A stretch of DNA of 49,331 bases from CBIFVZ01 sp966185765 (GCA_966185765.1 CBIFVZ010000018.1:1-49331), one strand, 5' to 3'. Positions 8,587 through 18,034 are shown, counted from the stretch's first letter. Notes: generated by a model not told the origin, from the letters alone. Numbers and translations are program-made.

Positions 8587-10056
8587 TTACTTAAAAATAG
8601 CCAGTTCTTCCCAGATAGCGTCAATGCGCTCGATGACCTGAGGATCTTTTTTAATCGGGCGGCCCCATTCGCGGTCCGTCTCTCCTGGCCATTTGTTGGT
8701 TGCATCCATCCCCATTTTTGACCCCAGACCAGAAACCGGCGAGGCAAAATCGAGATAATCAATGGGCGTGTTTTCTACCAACACGGTATCACGCGCCGGG
8801 TCCATGCGCGTGGTGATTGCCCAAATTACGTCGTTCCAGTCACGTGCATTCACGTCGTCGTCACACACAATGACAAATTTGGTATACATAAACTGGCGCA
8901 GGAAAGACCACACCCCCATCATTACGCGTTTGGCATGACCCGCATACTGCTTTTTCATTGTGACGACGGCCAGGCGATACGAACACCCCTCCGGCGGCAG
9001 GTAGAAATCGACAATTTCCGGGAACTGTTTTTGCAAAATGGGCACGAAGACCTCATTGAGCGCCACGCCAAGTACCGCCGGTTCATCTGGCGGCCTGCCG
9101 GTGTATGTAGAGTGGTAGATAGCGTCTTCGCGCCTGGTGACATGCGTTACCGTGAAAACCGGGAAATTATCGACTTCATTGTAGTAACCCGTGTGGTCGC
9201 CGTACGGCCCTTCCGGTGCCATCTCGCCCGGCTCAATGTAGCCTTCCAGGATGATTTCCGCACTGGCAGGCACTTCCAGGTCATTAGACAGGCACTTCAC
9301 CACTTCGCTTTTGGTACCGCGCAGCAACCCGGCAAAAGCGTATTCAGAAAGCGTATCGGGAACTGGCGTTACCGCACCGAGAATAGTCGCAGGATCAGCG
9401 CCCAGCGCGACAGACACCGGGAAGCGCTCGCCCGGATGTGCTCTACACCACTCCTGGTAATCCAGCGCGCCGCCACGGTGCGACAGCCAGCGCATGATGA
9501 GCTTATTTTTCCCCAGCAGCTGCTGGCGATAAATCCCCAGGTTCTGGCGCTCTTTGTGTGGCCCACGCGTAACAACCAATCCCCAGGTAATGAGCGGCGC
9601 GGCATCTTCGGGCCAGCACTGCATGATGGGAATCTGGGTTAAATCAACATCATCGCCAGTCTGTACTTTTTCCTGACACGGCGCGCTACGCAGCCGCTTC
9701 GTTGGCATGTTTAACACCTGCTTGTACTGCGGCAGCTTGTCAAAAAGATCGCGAAAACCTCTTGGCGGCTCAGGCTCTTTCAGAAAGGCTAACAGCTTGC
9801 CCACTTCACGCAGCGAAGAGACATCGTCCTGTCCCATCCCCATCGCCACCCGCTTTGGGGTGCCAAACAGATTGCACAATACAGGCATCTTGTAGCCAAC
9901 GGGATTTTCAAACAGCAGCGCCGGGCCACCCGCGCGCAGCGTGCGGTCAGCAATTTCTGTCATTTCAAGGTGCGGGTCTACGGGCAGCGTTATACGTTTG
10001 AGTTCGCCCTGCTGTTCCAGCAGCGTAAGAAATTCGCGTAAATCGTGATATTTCAT
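8587..10056 (-). CDS. ubiD: 3-octaprenyl-4-hydroxybenzoate decarboxylase UbiD
   Basis: UbiD decarboxylates 3-polyprenyl-4-hydroxybenzoate in ubiquinone synthesis using prenylated FMN made by UbiX. The 489-residue sequence is colinear with E. coli UbiD (497 aa) but lacks the first few residues and ends slightly earlier (AIWEELAIFK). Conserved blocks include TRGPHKERQNLGIYRQQ, RWLSHRGGALDYQEW (Mn/prFMN site region), EGPYGDHTGYYN with the catalytic Glu, and KWPGETDREWGR. It is divergent from rfaH across 187 nt. Confidence 0.97.
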   Translation of the reverse strand: MKYHDLREFLTLLEQQGELKRITLPVDPHLEMTEIADRTLRAGGPALLFENPVGYKMPVLCNLFGTPKRVAMGMGQDDVSSLREVGKLLAFLKEPEPPRGFRDLFDKLPQYKQVLNMPTKRLRSAPCQEKVQTGDDVDLTQIPIMQCWPEDAAPLITWGLVVTRGPHKERQNLGIYRQQLLGKNKLIMRWLSHRGGALDYQEWCRAHPGERFPVSVALGADPATILGAVTPVPDTLSEYAFAGLLRGTKSEVVKCLSNDLEVPASAEIILEGYIEPGEMAPEGPYGDHTGYYNEVDNFPVFTVTHVTRREDAIYHSTYTGRPPDEPAVLGVALNEVFVPILQKQFPEIVDFYLPPEGCSYRLAVVTMKKQYAGHAKRVMMGVWSFLRQFMYTKFVIVCDDDVNARDWNDVIWAITTRMDPARDTVLVENTPIDYLDFASPVSGLGSKMGMDATNKWPGETDREWGRPIKKDPQVIERIDAIWEELAIFK

Positions 10057-10086
10057 AAGTGATCAAGGCTTCCGGTTGAACGCGCC

Positions 10087-10092
10087 ATTATA
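10087..10092 (-). promoter_or_regulatory. Candidate -10 of the ubiD-fre promoter
   Basis: A perfect TATAAT on the minus strand lies 31 nt before the ubiD ATG. The -35 region (about 10110-10116) is a poor match, so this is a good -10 with an uncertain partner. Confidence 0.5.
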
Positions 10093-10243
10093 CGAGCTTC
10101 GACGCGAAGTCGCTGTAGTTTTGTTAAATTGTCGTGAATTGTTGGCTGCTCTACCGTGCAGCAACCATAATACAAGACGAAACTGTCACTCCGTGGGGCA
10201 TTTTGTTATGCTTTTGCGCCTGTTGATTTGACGATGAACCACT

Positions 10244-10732
10244 ATGCAATCCTGGTATTTGCTGTACTGCAAGCGAGGTCAGTTGCTGCGTGCTAAAGAG
10301 CACCTGGAGCGGCAATCGGTAAACTGCCTGACCCCGATGATCACGCTCGAAAAGATAGTGCGTGGCAAGCGTGCAGCCGTAAGCGAGCCACTGTTTCCAA
10401 ACTATCTGTTTGTCGAGTTTGATCCAGAGAATATTCATACCACGACGGTGAACTCAACGCGCGGCGTCAGTCATTTTGTGCGTTTCGGCTCTCAACCTGC
10501 AACAGTACCGCAAGCCGTGATTCATGATTTACTCCATTACCAGACTGAAAACATCACCGATCCGCAGACACCGTTGCCAGGTGATAGCGTAGTCATTACC
10601 GATGGTGCGTTCGAAGGCCTTGAGGCCATCTTTAAAGAGCCAGACGGTGAAGCGCGCTCCATGCTGCTGTTGAACCTGCTCAATCGTCAGGTGTTACAAA
10701 GCGTCAAAAACACCGAATTCCAGAAAATTTAA
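10244..10732 (+). CDS. rfaH: Transcription antitermination factor RfaH
   Basis: RfaH is a NusG paralogue recruited at ops elements to promote elongation and translation of long LPS, capsule and conjugation operons. The 162-residue protein equals the E. coli length. The NGN domain (about 1-100) opens with MQSWYLLYCKRGQL and contains PLFPNYLFVEFD; the C-terminal domain (about 115-162), which switches between alpha hairpin and beta barrel, ends VKNTEFQKI. It is convergent with tatD, only 8 nt apart with no visible terminator. Confidence 0.97.
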   Translation: MQSWYLLYCKRGQLLRAKEHLERQSVNCLTPMITLEKIVRGKRAAVSEPLFPNYLFVEFDPENIHTTTVNSTRGVSHFVRFGSQPATVPQAVIHDLLHYQTENITDPQTPLPGDSVVITDGAFEGLEAIFKEPDGEARSMLLLNLLNRQVLQSVKNTEFQKI

Positions 10733-10740
10733 CCTGAACG

Positions 10741-11523
10741 TTAAAACACCACGCCGAACACACGTCGCACGTTTTCATCCGTAACCTGCTCGAGCCACGC
10801 GTTGTCTTCACCGCGCCACAGCGCAACCTGAGACAAGATATGCGCGAGCAGTGCAGGCTCGTTACGCCGCGATGCAGGCTTTGGCTTCAGATCACGTGGC
10901 AACAGCCACGGCGCATCGGTTTCCAGCATCAGCCTTTGTGCCGGTATCATGGGCAACAGTTCACGTAACTCAAGTCCACGACGCTCGTCACACACCCAGC
11001 CGGTTATGCCAAGATACAGCCCACGATCGAGACAGGCCTGGGCTTCGTCGCGGTTGCCGGTAAAGCAGTGCAACACGGCAGCCGGTAGCTTATCAAGCCA
11101 GGGGTCAAGCAGTTCGATAAAGCGAGCATGTGCCGCCCGACAGTGCATGAAAACCGGCATCTCCAGCTCAGCTGCCAGCGCAAGTTGCGCACTGAACGCC
11201 CGCTCCTGCTCCTGTGGTGTGGAATAGTTGCGGTCAAAATCCAGCCCGCACTCGCCAATGGCAACCACCTGCGAGTCGGCCGCAAGCTCACGAATGCGCT
11301 GCGCACCTTCTTCGCTCCAGCCGCTGGCATCGTGCGGATGCACACCTGCTGTACTCCAGCAGTGCGCATAGCGTGCTGCAAATAAAGCAGCGGCTTCACT
11401 TTCTGCAACGCTTGTGCCTGTCAGCAGCATACCGCACACCCCTGCACTCATGGCACGGCTAACCACCTCATTACGGTCTTTGTTAAACTGCGCGCTGGTC
11501 AGGTTAAGGCCAATATCAAACAT
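10741..11523 (-). CDS. tatD: TatD family metal-dependent DNase
   Basis: TatD is a cytoplasmic TIM-barrel metal-dependent 3'-5' exonuclease and, despite its name, is not required for Tat export. The reading frame extends upstream to 11568, but ATG 11523 gives MFDIGLNLTS and 260 residues as in E. coli, and it avoids starting inside tatC's terminator. Metal-binding segments are visible: GECGLDFD, FMHCRA, VLHCFTGN and ETDAPWLLPRD. An intrinsic terminator (11537-11560) separates it from tatC, so tatD expression should depend on read-through or its own promoter. Confidence 0.95.
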   Translation of the reverse strand: MFDIGLNLTSAQFNKDRNEVVSRAMSAGVCGMLLTGTSVAESEAAALFAARYAHCWSTAGVHPHDASGWSEEGAQRIRELAADSQVVAIGECGLDFDRNYSTPQEQERAFSAQLALAAELEMPVFMHCRAAHARFIELLDPWLDKLPAAVLHCFTGNRDEAQACLDRGLYLGITGWVCDERRGLELRELLPMIPAQRLMLETDAPWLLPRDLKPKPASRRNEPALLAHILSQVALWRGEDNAWLEQVTDENVRRVFGVVF

Positions 11524-11536
11524 CGCTTGTCCCCAT

Positions 11537-11560
11537 AAAAAACCGCCCCGAAGGGCGGTT
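11537..11560 (-). terminator. Intrinsic terminator between tatC and tatD
   Basis: On the minus strand ACCGCCC-TTCG-GGGCGGT (11542-11559) is a 7-bp GC stem capped by a stable UUCG tetraloop, followed by a T run (11537-11541). It begins 8 nt past the tatC stop and ends 14 nt before the tatD ATG. Confidence 0.9.
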
Positions 11561-11567
11561 ATCAGCA

Positions 11568-12347
11568 TTATTCTTTTGGTGCGACGGCGGTCTCTTCCTC
11601 GCCCTTGTCTTCCCCGGCAGGTGGTCTGCGTTTACCGGTATAAAAGCGTGAGAAGAAAACACCGATTTCAAAAAGGCAGTACATCGGAATAGCCAACAGC
11701 GTTTGTGAAAACACATCCGGCGGCGTCAGCAGCATACCCACAACAAACGCCCCGACCAGAATATAAGGACGTTTTTTCTTCAGGTCTTCTGGCGTTGTCA
11801 CGCCCATCCAGCACAGCAGCACAATTGCCACCGGCACCTCGAAAGAGACACCAAACGCCATAAACAGCGCCATGACAAAGTTGAGGTAGTTAGCAATGTC
11901 CGTTGAGACCACCACACCAACCGGCGCGGTTTTGGTCAGGAAGCCAAACGCCAGCGGAAAGACGATGAAATAGGCAAAGGCCATACCCAGGTAGAACAAC
12001 AAGGAGCTGGACACCAACAGCGGTACCACCAGACGGCGCTCATGCTTGTACAACGCCGGTGCGATAAACGCCCAGACCTGATACAAAATCACCGGTGCCG
12101 CCAGGATTATTGACACCATGATAGTCAGCTTGATGGGCGTAAAAAACGGTGAAGCCACGTCAGTGGCTATCATCGTCGACCCCGCTGGCAGCTGGGCAAT
12201 CAACGGCGCAGCAACCAACTGATAAATATCGTTGGCGAAATAAACCAGCGCCAGGAAAATCACCAGTATGGCGATAATGCAGTTCAGCAGCCGCTTACGC
12301 AGCTCAATCAGGTGACTGATTAACGGTTGAGTATCTTCGACGGCCAT
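11568..12347 (-). CDS. tatC: Sec-independent translocase TatC
   Basis: TatC is the polytopic core of the Tat translocase and, with TatB, the receptor for twin-arginine signal peptides. The 259-residue protein has six predicted membrane spans; the N-terminal cytoplasmic DTQPLISHLIELRKRLL carries the conserved HLxELRxR motif, and a conserved periplasmic SPFF follows. The charged C-terminal tail (KRRPPAGEDKGEEET) is cytoplasmic. It starts 2 nt after the tatB stop in the tatABC operon. Confidence 0.98.
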   Translation of the reverse strand: MAVEDTQPLISHLIELRKRLLNCIIAILVIFLALVYFANDIYQLVAAPLIAQLPAGSTMIATDVASPFFTPIKLTIMVSIILAAPVILYQVWAFIAPALYKHERRLVVPLLVSSSLLFYLGMAFAYFIVFPLAFGFLTKTAPVGVVVSTDIANYLNFVMALFMAFGVSFEVPVAIVLLCWMGVTTPEDLKKKRPYILVGAFVVGMLLTPPDVFSQTLLAIPMYCLFEIGVFFSRFYTGKRRPPAGEDKGEEETAVAPKE

Positions 12348-12349
12348 GT

Positions 12350-12895
12350 TCAGGATTTATCGTTCTGGGGTTGGGAAGGCGCAGTGTCTTTAACCAACGG
12401 TGCAGGTCGTGTCACCGTATCTACGCCAACAGGTTCCACCGACGGCGCGGCGGAAGGCATATCCACCTCAGGCGACTGCTCGGGCGCACTCGCCTGGTGT
12501 GCTGCTGTCGCAGGCGTGGCACCTTCGTGACTGTCCTGCGCGTTTTTTACCAGCGGATTGTGGATAGTATGGGCCTCATCGCTCGCCTTTTCCGGATCGT
12601 CCTCGGTATAGGAGCGTTTCATTGCCTCTGCCGCCTGACGCAGCTCATCCATAGACGCCTTCAGCTCGGGCGTCAGGTTGTCCATGCTCGCTTTTTCTAC
12701 CTTTTTCAGGCTGTCCTGCAACTCCTGGAGCTTCAGTTCCTGACTGAGTTCATTTTGCACCGTTGTCGCAAGAGAGCGCAGCGCACGTACCCAGCCCACG
12801 ACGGTTTTCACCGCTACCGGCAGGCGCTGCGGTCCCAGCACAACAAGACCGATAATAAAGATCAGGACCAGTTCGCTAAAGCCAATATCAAACAC
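12350..12895 (-). CDS. tatB: Sec-independent translocase TatB
   Basis: TatB forms the signal-peptide receptor complex with TatC. The N-terminal hydrophobic helix (about residues 3-21, MFDIGFSELVLIFIIGLVVLG) has the conserved Glu8 and ends in the GPQRLP hinge, followed by an amphipathic helix and a long, low-complexity Pro/Ala/Glu tail. At 181 residues it is slightly longer than the E. coli protein, the difference lying in the variable tail. It lies between tatA (3-nt gap) and tatC (2-nt gap). Confidence 0.97.
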   Translation of the reverse strand: MFDIGFSELVLIFIIGLVVLGPQRLPVAVKTVVGWVRALRSLATTVQNELSQELKLQELQDSLKKVEKASMDNLTPELKASMDELRQAAEAMKRSYTEDDPEKASDEAHTIHNPLVKNAQDSHEGATPATAAHQASAPEQSPEVDMPSAAPSVEPVGVDTVTRPAPLVKDTAPSQPQNDKS

Positions 12896-12898
12896 GAG

Positions 12899-13162
12899 TT
12901 ACACCCGGTCTTTGTCGTGATTTTTCGCTTCGTCTTTGTTTACGCTATCCTGCGGCTTTTCAGAAAGCGATTTCGCTGAGAAATCGGCATCTTCATCCTG
13001 CTGCGTGGATTTTGATTTAGCGTCGTCATCGCTCATGGCTTTCTTAAAGCCCTTGATAGATGCGCCCAGGTCAGAGCCAAGAGAACTCAGTTTTTTAGTG
13101 CCGAACAGCAGCACAACGATGACGGCAATGATGATTAACTGCCAGATACTGATACCACCCAT
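12899..13162 (-). CDS. tatA: Sec-independent translocase TatA
   Basis: TatA oligomerises to form the Tat translocation element. The 87-residue protein starts MGGISIWQLIIIAVIVVLLF, a single membrane helix, then the FGTKKL hinge and the amphipathic helix (SSLGSDLGASIKGFKKAMSDD), with a polar tail. GAGG lies about 7 nt upstream of the ATG. It is the first gene of tatABC and follows ubiB after a 70-nt gap on the same strand. Confidence 0.97.
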   Translation of the reverse strand: MGGISIWQLIIIAVIVVLLFGTKKLSSLGSDLGASIKGFKKAMSDDDAKSKSTQQDEDADFSAKSLSEKPQDSVNKDEAKNHDKDRV

Positions 13163-13232
13163 ATGATTCCTCGGAGATGCTTATTTGCGCTGCGGCCTAA
13201 TCAGGCACACAGACGGACTATAACAACGTCGT

Positions 13233-14873
13233 TCAGGCAGTGCGACACCAGCCAATCAGCCACGCGACCACACCACCCGCCATTGCCCAGGCGGGGAGCC
13301 AGCCCCACTCAGGCTTGTTAATCAACAATAATGTACCGCTCAATATCAACGTCGCCCCAATGCCCAGCATATAGCGTGACTGCCCTTGCCTGACACGGCT
13401 GACCTGAATATCCCGGGCGATTTTATCAACACTGAGCTGTAATTGCTTGCCCTGGCGCAAACTGTCGTACACCAGTTCCGGTAATTGGGGCATTTTTTCC
13501 ACCCAAAACGGTGCTTTTTCCTTTAACGTGCGCAGCAACGCCGGTAGCCCAACCTGATCTTTAATCCAGGATTCCAGAAACGGCTTTGCGGTTTTCCATA
13601 AATCCAGCTGCGGATAAAGCTGGCGCCCCACACCTTCCACATACAGGAGCGTCTTTTGCAGCAACACCAGCTGCGGCTGCACTTCCATATTGAAGCGGCG
13701 CGCGGTATTAAACAGATTCAGCAACACATGACCAAACGATATTTCCGACAGCGGCTTTTCAAAGATAGGCTCGCACACGGTACGAATGGCAAACTCAAAA
13801 TCCTCAACGTTGGTATCAGCCGGAACCCAGCCTGAATCCACGTGCAACTCAGCGACCTTACGATAATCGCGATTAAAAAACGCGATAAAGTTTTCCGCCA
13901 GGTAGCGCTTATCCTCTTTGTTAAGCGACCCGACAATGCCGCAATCAATACCAATATATTGCGGGTCTTCAGGATGATCGTAGCTGACAAATATGTTACC
14001 AGGGTGCATATCAGCATGAAAAAAGCTGTCGCGAAACACCTGCGTGAAGAAAACCTGCACACCGCGTTCGGCCAGAAGCTGCATATTGGTGCCGTTTTTC
14101 TCGAGCGCCGCCACGTCAGAGACCGGAATGCCGTAGATGCGCTCCATCACCATCATGTTCTGGCTACAATAGTCTGAGAAAACCTCAGGTACATACAGCA
14201 TCGGGCTGTTTTCAAAGTTGCGGCGCAGCTGAATAGCATTCGCCGATTCACGCAGCAGATTAAGCTCATCAATCAGCGTTTTTTCATATTCACGCACCAC
14301 TTCAACCGGGCGCAGGCGGCGACCGTCAGGCAGTAAGCGCGGCACCCAACCCGCCAGGCGATAAATCAAACGCATGTCCGCTTTGATAATCGGCAGAATG
14401 TCCGGACGGATAACCTTAATGACCACCTCTTTGCCGTTCTCTTTAAGACGTGCGGTATGCACCTGGGCAATAGAGGCTGACGCCAGTGGCTCAATCGCGA
14501 AATCATCAAACCAGCTTTCGACAGGAATACCGCCCATCGCTTTTTCAATTTGCTGCTTCGCCAATACGCCATCAAATGGCGCGACACGGTCCTGCAACAT
14601 CGCTAACTGGTCGGCAATCTGCGGTGGGAACAGGTCGCGTCGGGTCGATAACATCTGCCCAAACTTGATCCACACCGGCCCCAGCTGCTGTAGCGCAAGG
14701 CGCAGGCGCTCGCCGAGCAGTTTGTCCTTATGGCGGTTTGGCATCCAGAACAGCATGCGCCGCCCTATCCGCAGCGGCAGCGTAATGCGCATTTTGGGGA
14801 TGAGTTCATCAAGCCCGTAGGCTAAAAACGTCCTGATGATGAAATAGAGGCGCCGTAACTCTCCAGGCGTCAT
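13233..14873 (-). CDS. ubiB: Ubiquinone biosynthesis kinase-like protein UbiB
   Basis: UbiB is a membrane-anchored atypical kinase/ATPase of the ABC1/ADCK family needed for ubiquinone synthesis. The 546-residue protein has the diagnostic KxGQ motif (IKFGQMLSTRRDLFP), the kinase-like HADMHPGNIF and DCGIVG segments, and two C-terminal hydrophobic helices (about 500-543) ending in LIGWCRTA. Its start overlaps the ubiJ stop by 4 nt, marking translational coupling in ubiE-ubiJ-ubiB. Confidence 0.97.
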   Translation of the reverse strand: MTPGELRRLYFIIRTFLAYGLDELIPKMRITLPLRIGRRMLFWMPNRHKDKLLGERLRLALQQLGPVWIKFGQMLSTRRDLFPPQIADQLAMLQDRVAPFDGVLAKQQIEKAMGGIPVESWFDDFAIEPLASASIAQVHTARLKENGKEVVIKVIRPDILPIIKADMRLIYRLAGWVPRLLPDGRRLRPVEVVREYEKTLIDELNLLRESANAIQLRRNFENSPMLYVPEVFSDYCSQNMMVMERIYGIPVSDVAALEKNGTNMQLLAERGVQVFFTQVFRDSFFHADMHPGNIFVSYDHPEDPQYIGIDCGIVGSLNKEDKRYLAENFIAFFNRDYRKVAELHVDSGWVPADTNVEDFEFAIRTVCEPIFEKPLSEISFGHVLLNLFNTARRFNMEVQPQLVLLQKTLLYVEGVGRQLYPQLDLWKTAKPFLESWIKDQVGLPALLRTLKEKAPFWVEKMPQLPELVYDSLRQGKQLQLSVDKIARDIQVSRVRQGQSRYMLGIGATLILSGTLLLINKPEWGWLPAWAMAGGVVAWLIGWCRTA

Positions 14874-15469
14874 TTATCCTCCAACCGGTCTAACCGTTTC
14901 GCCAGCAACTCCACCTCACGCGCCAGCGCCTCGGTTTCTTCAATAAACCACGTCACTTCCAACGGGCCAGGCGCCAGACGCCACTCTTCGGTCAGTGCTT
15001 CAGCAAGGTACTGTTGGTTACGGACAAAGCGTTTTTTCAGGAAGCTGCTGCCACCACGTAGCAGTTTGCCGAGGCTTTCTGCGGCGATATCGCCTATATA
15101 AGGCGCCAGCAATTCTGCGGGATCCAGTTCTGCCATATCAATCAGGGCAACGACATTCTGTACCACCTGGAGATCGCCCTGCACTTCCAGCTCGCCGCTT
15201 TTGATAAGTTTAGTCAGCTGTTGTCTGTCACGCAGCTTTGCCAGTGTGCTCAGGCGCGCTGTCACCGTGCAATCGGCATCATCTTCACGCGCACCAAGCA
15301 CATCAATCTGCTGCTCGCTAAACACCAGTGCCAGCGGCGAGTTGAACTCGGGCAATGACACTTTCAGCACTTTGCCTTTAAGGCGCTGGCGCTGCGATTT
15401 CAGCGCATCATCACGCCAGAGAAAGGTATTGAGGAGTTTTTCCGCTGTCGCGGTAATCAGTGGCGTCAT
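14870..15469 (-). CDS. ubiJ: Ubiquinone biosynthesis accessory factor UbiJ
   Basis: UbiJ has an SCP2 lipid-binding domain and is proposed to present hydrophobic intermediates to the soluble Ubi complex. The frame is open to 15514, but ATG 15469 (MTPLITATAEKLLNTFL) gives 199 residues, close to the 201 aa of E. coli UbiJ, and still overlaps the ubiE coding end only in its upstream region. The SCP2 domain spans about residues 10-115 and the C-terminal 40 residues are helical and Glu/Lys-rich, as in relatives. Confidence 0.92.
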   Translation of the reverse strand: MTPLITATAEKLLNTFLWRDDALKSQRQRLKGKVLKVSLPEFNSPLALVFSEQQIDVLGAREDDADCTVTARLSTLAKLRDRQQLTKLIKSGELEVQGDLQVVQNVVALIDMAELDPAELLAPYIGDIAAESLGKLLRGGSSFLKKRFVRNQQYLAEALTEEWRLAPGPLEVTWFIEETEALAREVELLAKRLDRLEDK

Positions 15470-15485
15470 TGGCACAGGCACGCCC

Positions 15486-16241
15486 TCAGAATTTAAAACC
15501 GCGATGCAGGGCAACGATCCCCGCCGTCAGGTTGTAATATGAGGTGTTTTCAAAGCCCGCCTCGTCCATCATGCCCTTAAGTGTGTCCTGATCCGGGTGC
15601 ATGCGAATGGATTCTGCCAGGTAGCGGTAGCTCTCGGCATCCTGCGCCACCACTTCGCCAATACGCGGCAAAATATGGAATGAGTAGGCGTCGTAAGCTT
15701 TGCTGAGCGGTTCGATAATCGGTTTGGAGAACTCCAGTACCAATAAACGTCCGCCGGGCTTCAGCACGCGGAACATAGAGCGCAGCGCTTTCTCTTTGTC
15801 CGTGACGTTACGCAGGCCAAACGAGATAGTGATGCAGTCAAAAGAATTATCCGGAAACGGTAGCGCTTCAGCGTTAGCCTGTACGTAGCTGACATTACCT
15901 ACCACGCCGATATTGCGCAGCTTTTCGCGCCCCATTTTCAACATGGAGGCGTTGATGTCTGCCAGCACCACTTCGCCGGTTTCGCCCACCAGACGGGAGA
16001 ATTTTGCCGTCAGGTCGCCAGTGCCACCTGCCAGGTCCAGCACACGCTGGCCACGGCGCACGCCGCTGCAGTCGATGGTGAAGCGCTTCCACAAACGATG
16101 AATGCCAAACGACATCAGGTCATTCATGACGTCATATTTCGCTGCGACAGAGTGAAATACCTGTGCCACCATGTCGGCTTTCTGCTCTTTGGCGACAGTC
16201 CGAAAGCCAAAGTGCGTCGTTTCCTGTGAATCTTCAACCAT
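15486..16241 (-). CDS. ubiE: Ubiquinone/menaquinone C-methyltransferase UbiE
   Basis: UbiE methylates demethylmenaquinol and 2-polyprenyl-6-methoxy-1,4-benzoquinol with SAM. The 251-residue class I methyltransferase has motif I VLDLAGGTGDLTAKF (about 68-82), LADINASML, NAEALPFPDNSFDCI and the family signature YDVMNDLMSFGIHRLWKR near the N terminus. It is the first gene of ubiE-ubiJ-ubiB; rmuC ends 155 nt upstream on the same strand. Confidence 0.97.
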   Translation of the reverse strand: MVEDSQETTHFGFRTVAKEQKADMVAQVFHSVAAKYDVMNDLMSFGIHRLWKRFTIDCSGVRRGQRVLDLAGGTGDLTAKFSRLVGETGEVVLADINASMLKMGREKLRNIGVVGNVSYVQANAEALPFPDNSFDCITISFGLRNVTDKEKALRSMFRVLKPGGRLLVLEFSKPIIEPLSKAYDAYSFHILPRIGEVVAQDAESYRYLAESIRMHPDQDTLKGMMDEAGFENTSYYNLTAGIVALHRGFKF

Positions 16242-16396
16242 CTCAGTGCCTGCTCATCAATAAATTGTTCGGGAAGTGTAACAGATTGGGTTCAATTGCC
16301 CTACGTTTCACCCAGCCTGAAACAGGGGATTTGTATGCCAGTCAGCGTTGAGCCGCCAGAGAGCCGGGCATGAGATTAATAATGGCAACATGCTTT

Positions 16397-17824
16397 TCAG
16401 TTCTCGTTTGCCTGCCGCCGCAGTTCATCGTGAAGGTGCGGCCAGCCTGACGCTTCTGCCCCTGGCAGCGGCGCGCTCTCATCATGACTCTGGCGCGCGC
16501 TACTGGCGACATCCGGGTTAATCTCACGCTTCACTTCCACACCCAGCTCGCGAAAAGATTCGGCCTGCGCCAGCATGTTGCCGCGCCCGCTCGCCAGTTT
16601 TTTCATCGCCTGGCGGTAGTTGTCCTGCGCTCTGTCCAGGCTCTGACCAATGGACGACATATCATCCACAAAGAGCCGCATCTTGTCATAAAGTCGTCCG
16701 GCACGTTCGGCAATTTGTTGCGCATTACGGCTCTGGTGTTCGTAACGCCACAAATTGGCAATGGTGCGCAGCGCAACTAACAGCGTGGTGGGGCTAACCA
16801 GCATAATGTTGTGCTGTAGCGCCTCGCTAATCAGCTCCGGCTGACGGTCAATGGCAGCGAGAAACGCGGGTTCTACCGGAATAAACATCAGTACATAATC
16901 CAGTGAACGCAGTCCCGGCAACTGCTGGTAATCTTTACGCCCCAGCATACGAATATGGTTGCGAACCGAGGCGATATGCTCACCGAGCGCGGTTTCACGT
17001 GCGTAATCATCCTCGGCGTTAAAGAAGCGCTCCCAGGCCACCAGCGTCATTTTGGCGTCAATCACCACATCTTTGCCCTGCGGCAGACGCACAATAACAT
17101 CTGGCTGCATACGGCTGCGATCGTTGAGTTGAATATTAACCTGCGTTTCATACTCATGACCTTCGCGCAGCCCGGACGCCTCCAGCACGCGCGTGAGCAC
17201 CACTTCACCCCAGTTGCCCTGGGTTTTATTGTCGCCCTTAAGCGCCCGCGTCAGGTTCACCGCCTCCTGCGCCATCTGCGCGTTCAACTGCTGAAGATTG
17301 CGGATTTCATGCGCCAGCGTGTGACGCTCGCGCGCTTCCTGTCCAAAGCTGTCCTGCACCTGGCGGCGAAAGCCGTCAAGCTGCTCGCGCAACGGTGAGA
17401 GTACCGAATGCAGACTCTGACGGTTCTGTTCATCCACCCGACGATTGCTCTGCTCAAAAATACGATTTGCCAGGTTCTCAAACTGTTCGCTCAGGCGATG
17501 CTCACTGTTCATCATCTGGCGTACTTTTTCTTCGGCATTAATGCGTGTTTCTTCAAGCCGCGTGGTCATCTCGCGCAAGTCGGCTTCCTGCACGCGGTTA
17601 ATTTCCATCTGGTGGCGCAGCTCGTTATTCAGATGACCGCACTCCTCACGCCAGTGTTCACCCTGCGCAAGCTGCTGGCGCGTCGCCATGAGTTCGCCAT
17701 AGATATCGCGCTGCTCCTCCTGAACCTGTGCCAGGCGCTGCGCCGCACGCAGACTGGCAGCCAGCCAGCCTATGCCGATGCCCGCCAGGGCCACCACCGC
17801 AATAAGAACCAGGGAGAGATCCAA
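16397..17824 (-). CDS. rmuC: DNA recombination protein RmuC
   Basis: RmuC limits inversions at short inverted repeats; the family has a nuclease-like core, but its exact activity is not known. The 475-residue protein has an N-terminal hydrophobic helix (about 4-24), a long Gln/Glu/Arg-rich coiled coil (about 28-180) and the conserved core (QGNWGEVVLTRVLEASGL, DVIVRLPQGKDVVIDAKMTLVAWERF, FIPVEPAF, SPTTLLVALRTIANLWRYE). The disordered tail ends RRQANEN. A 402-nt hairpin-rich gap separates it from the upstream gene. Confidence 0.96.
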   Translation of the reverse strand: MDLSLVLIAVVALAGIGIGWLAASLRAAQRLAQVQEEQRDIYGELMATRQQLAQGEHWREECGHLNNELRHQMEINRVQEADLREMTTRLEETRINAEEKVRQMMNSEHRLSEQFENLANRIFEQSNRRVDEQNRQSLHSVLSPLREQLDGFRRQVQDSFGQEARERHTLAHEIRNLQQLNAQMAQEAVNLTRALKGDNKTQGNWGEVVLTRVLEASGLREGHEYETQVNIQLNDRSRMQPDVIVRLPQGKDVVIDAKMTLVAWERFFNAEDDYARETALGEHIASVRNHIRMLGRKDYQQLPGLRSLDYVLMFIPVEPAFLAAIDRQPELISEALQHNIMLVSPTTLLVALRTIANLWRYEHQSRNAQQIAERAGRLYDKMRLFVDDMSSIGQSLDRAQDNYRQAMKKLASGRGNMLAQAESFRELGVEVKREINPDVASSARQSHDESAPLPGAEASGWPHLHDELRRQANEN

Positions 17825-18011
17825 AACGCCTCCTGCCAGCGTGATGTCGTTATAACCTGAAGTATGAACGGTAAAATAAAAGTGGACTGTATAGATGTCC
17901 AGATAAAAAGCCAGACATGCGCGACATTACGCAAGTTGTGTTGAAGATATGCTCGCGCCGGCAGGGAGATTGCGCAGCGCTTCGCAACATTCACGGCCGC
18001 CAGAAAAGCAA

Positions 18012-18034
18012 AACGCCCGAAAATATCGGGCGTT
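18012..18034 (-). terminator. Hairpin repeat copy 1, probable terminator
   Basis: The core CGCCCGAAAATATCGGGCG lies in a 9-bp stem (AACGCCCGA / TCGGGCGTT) with a 5-nt loop. On the minus strand it is followed by TTTTGCTTTT, so it can terminate transcription coming from the TPR/glycosyltransferase-like gene before rmuC. An identical 23-nt hairpin lies at 18177-18199. Confidence 0.65.
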
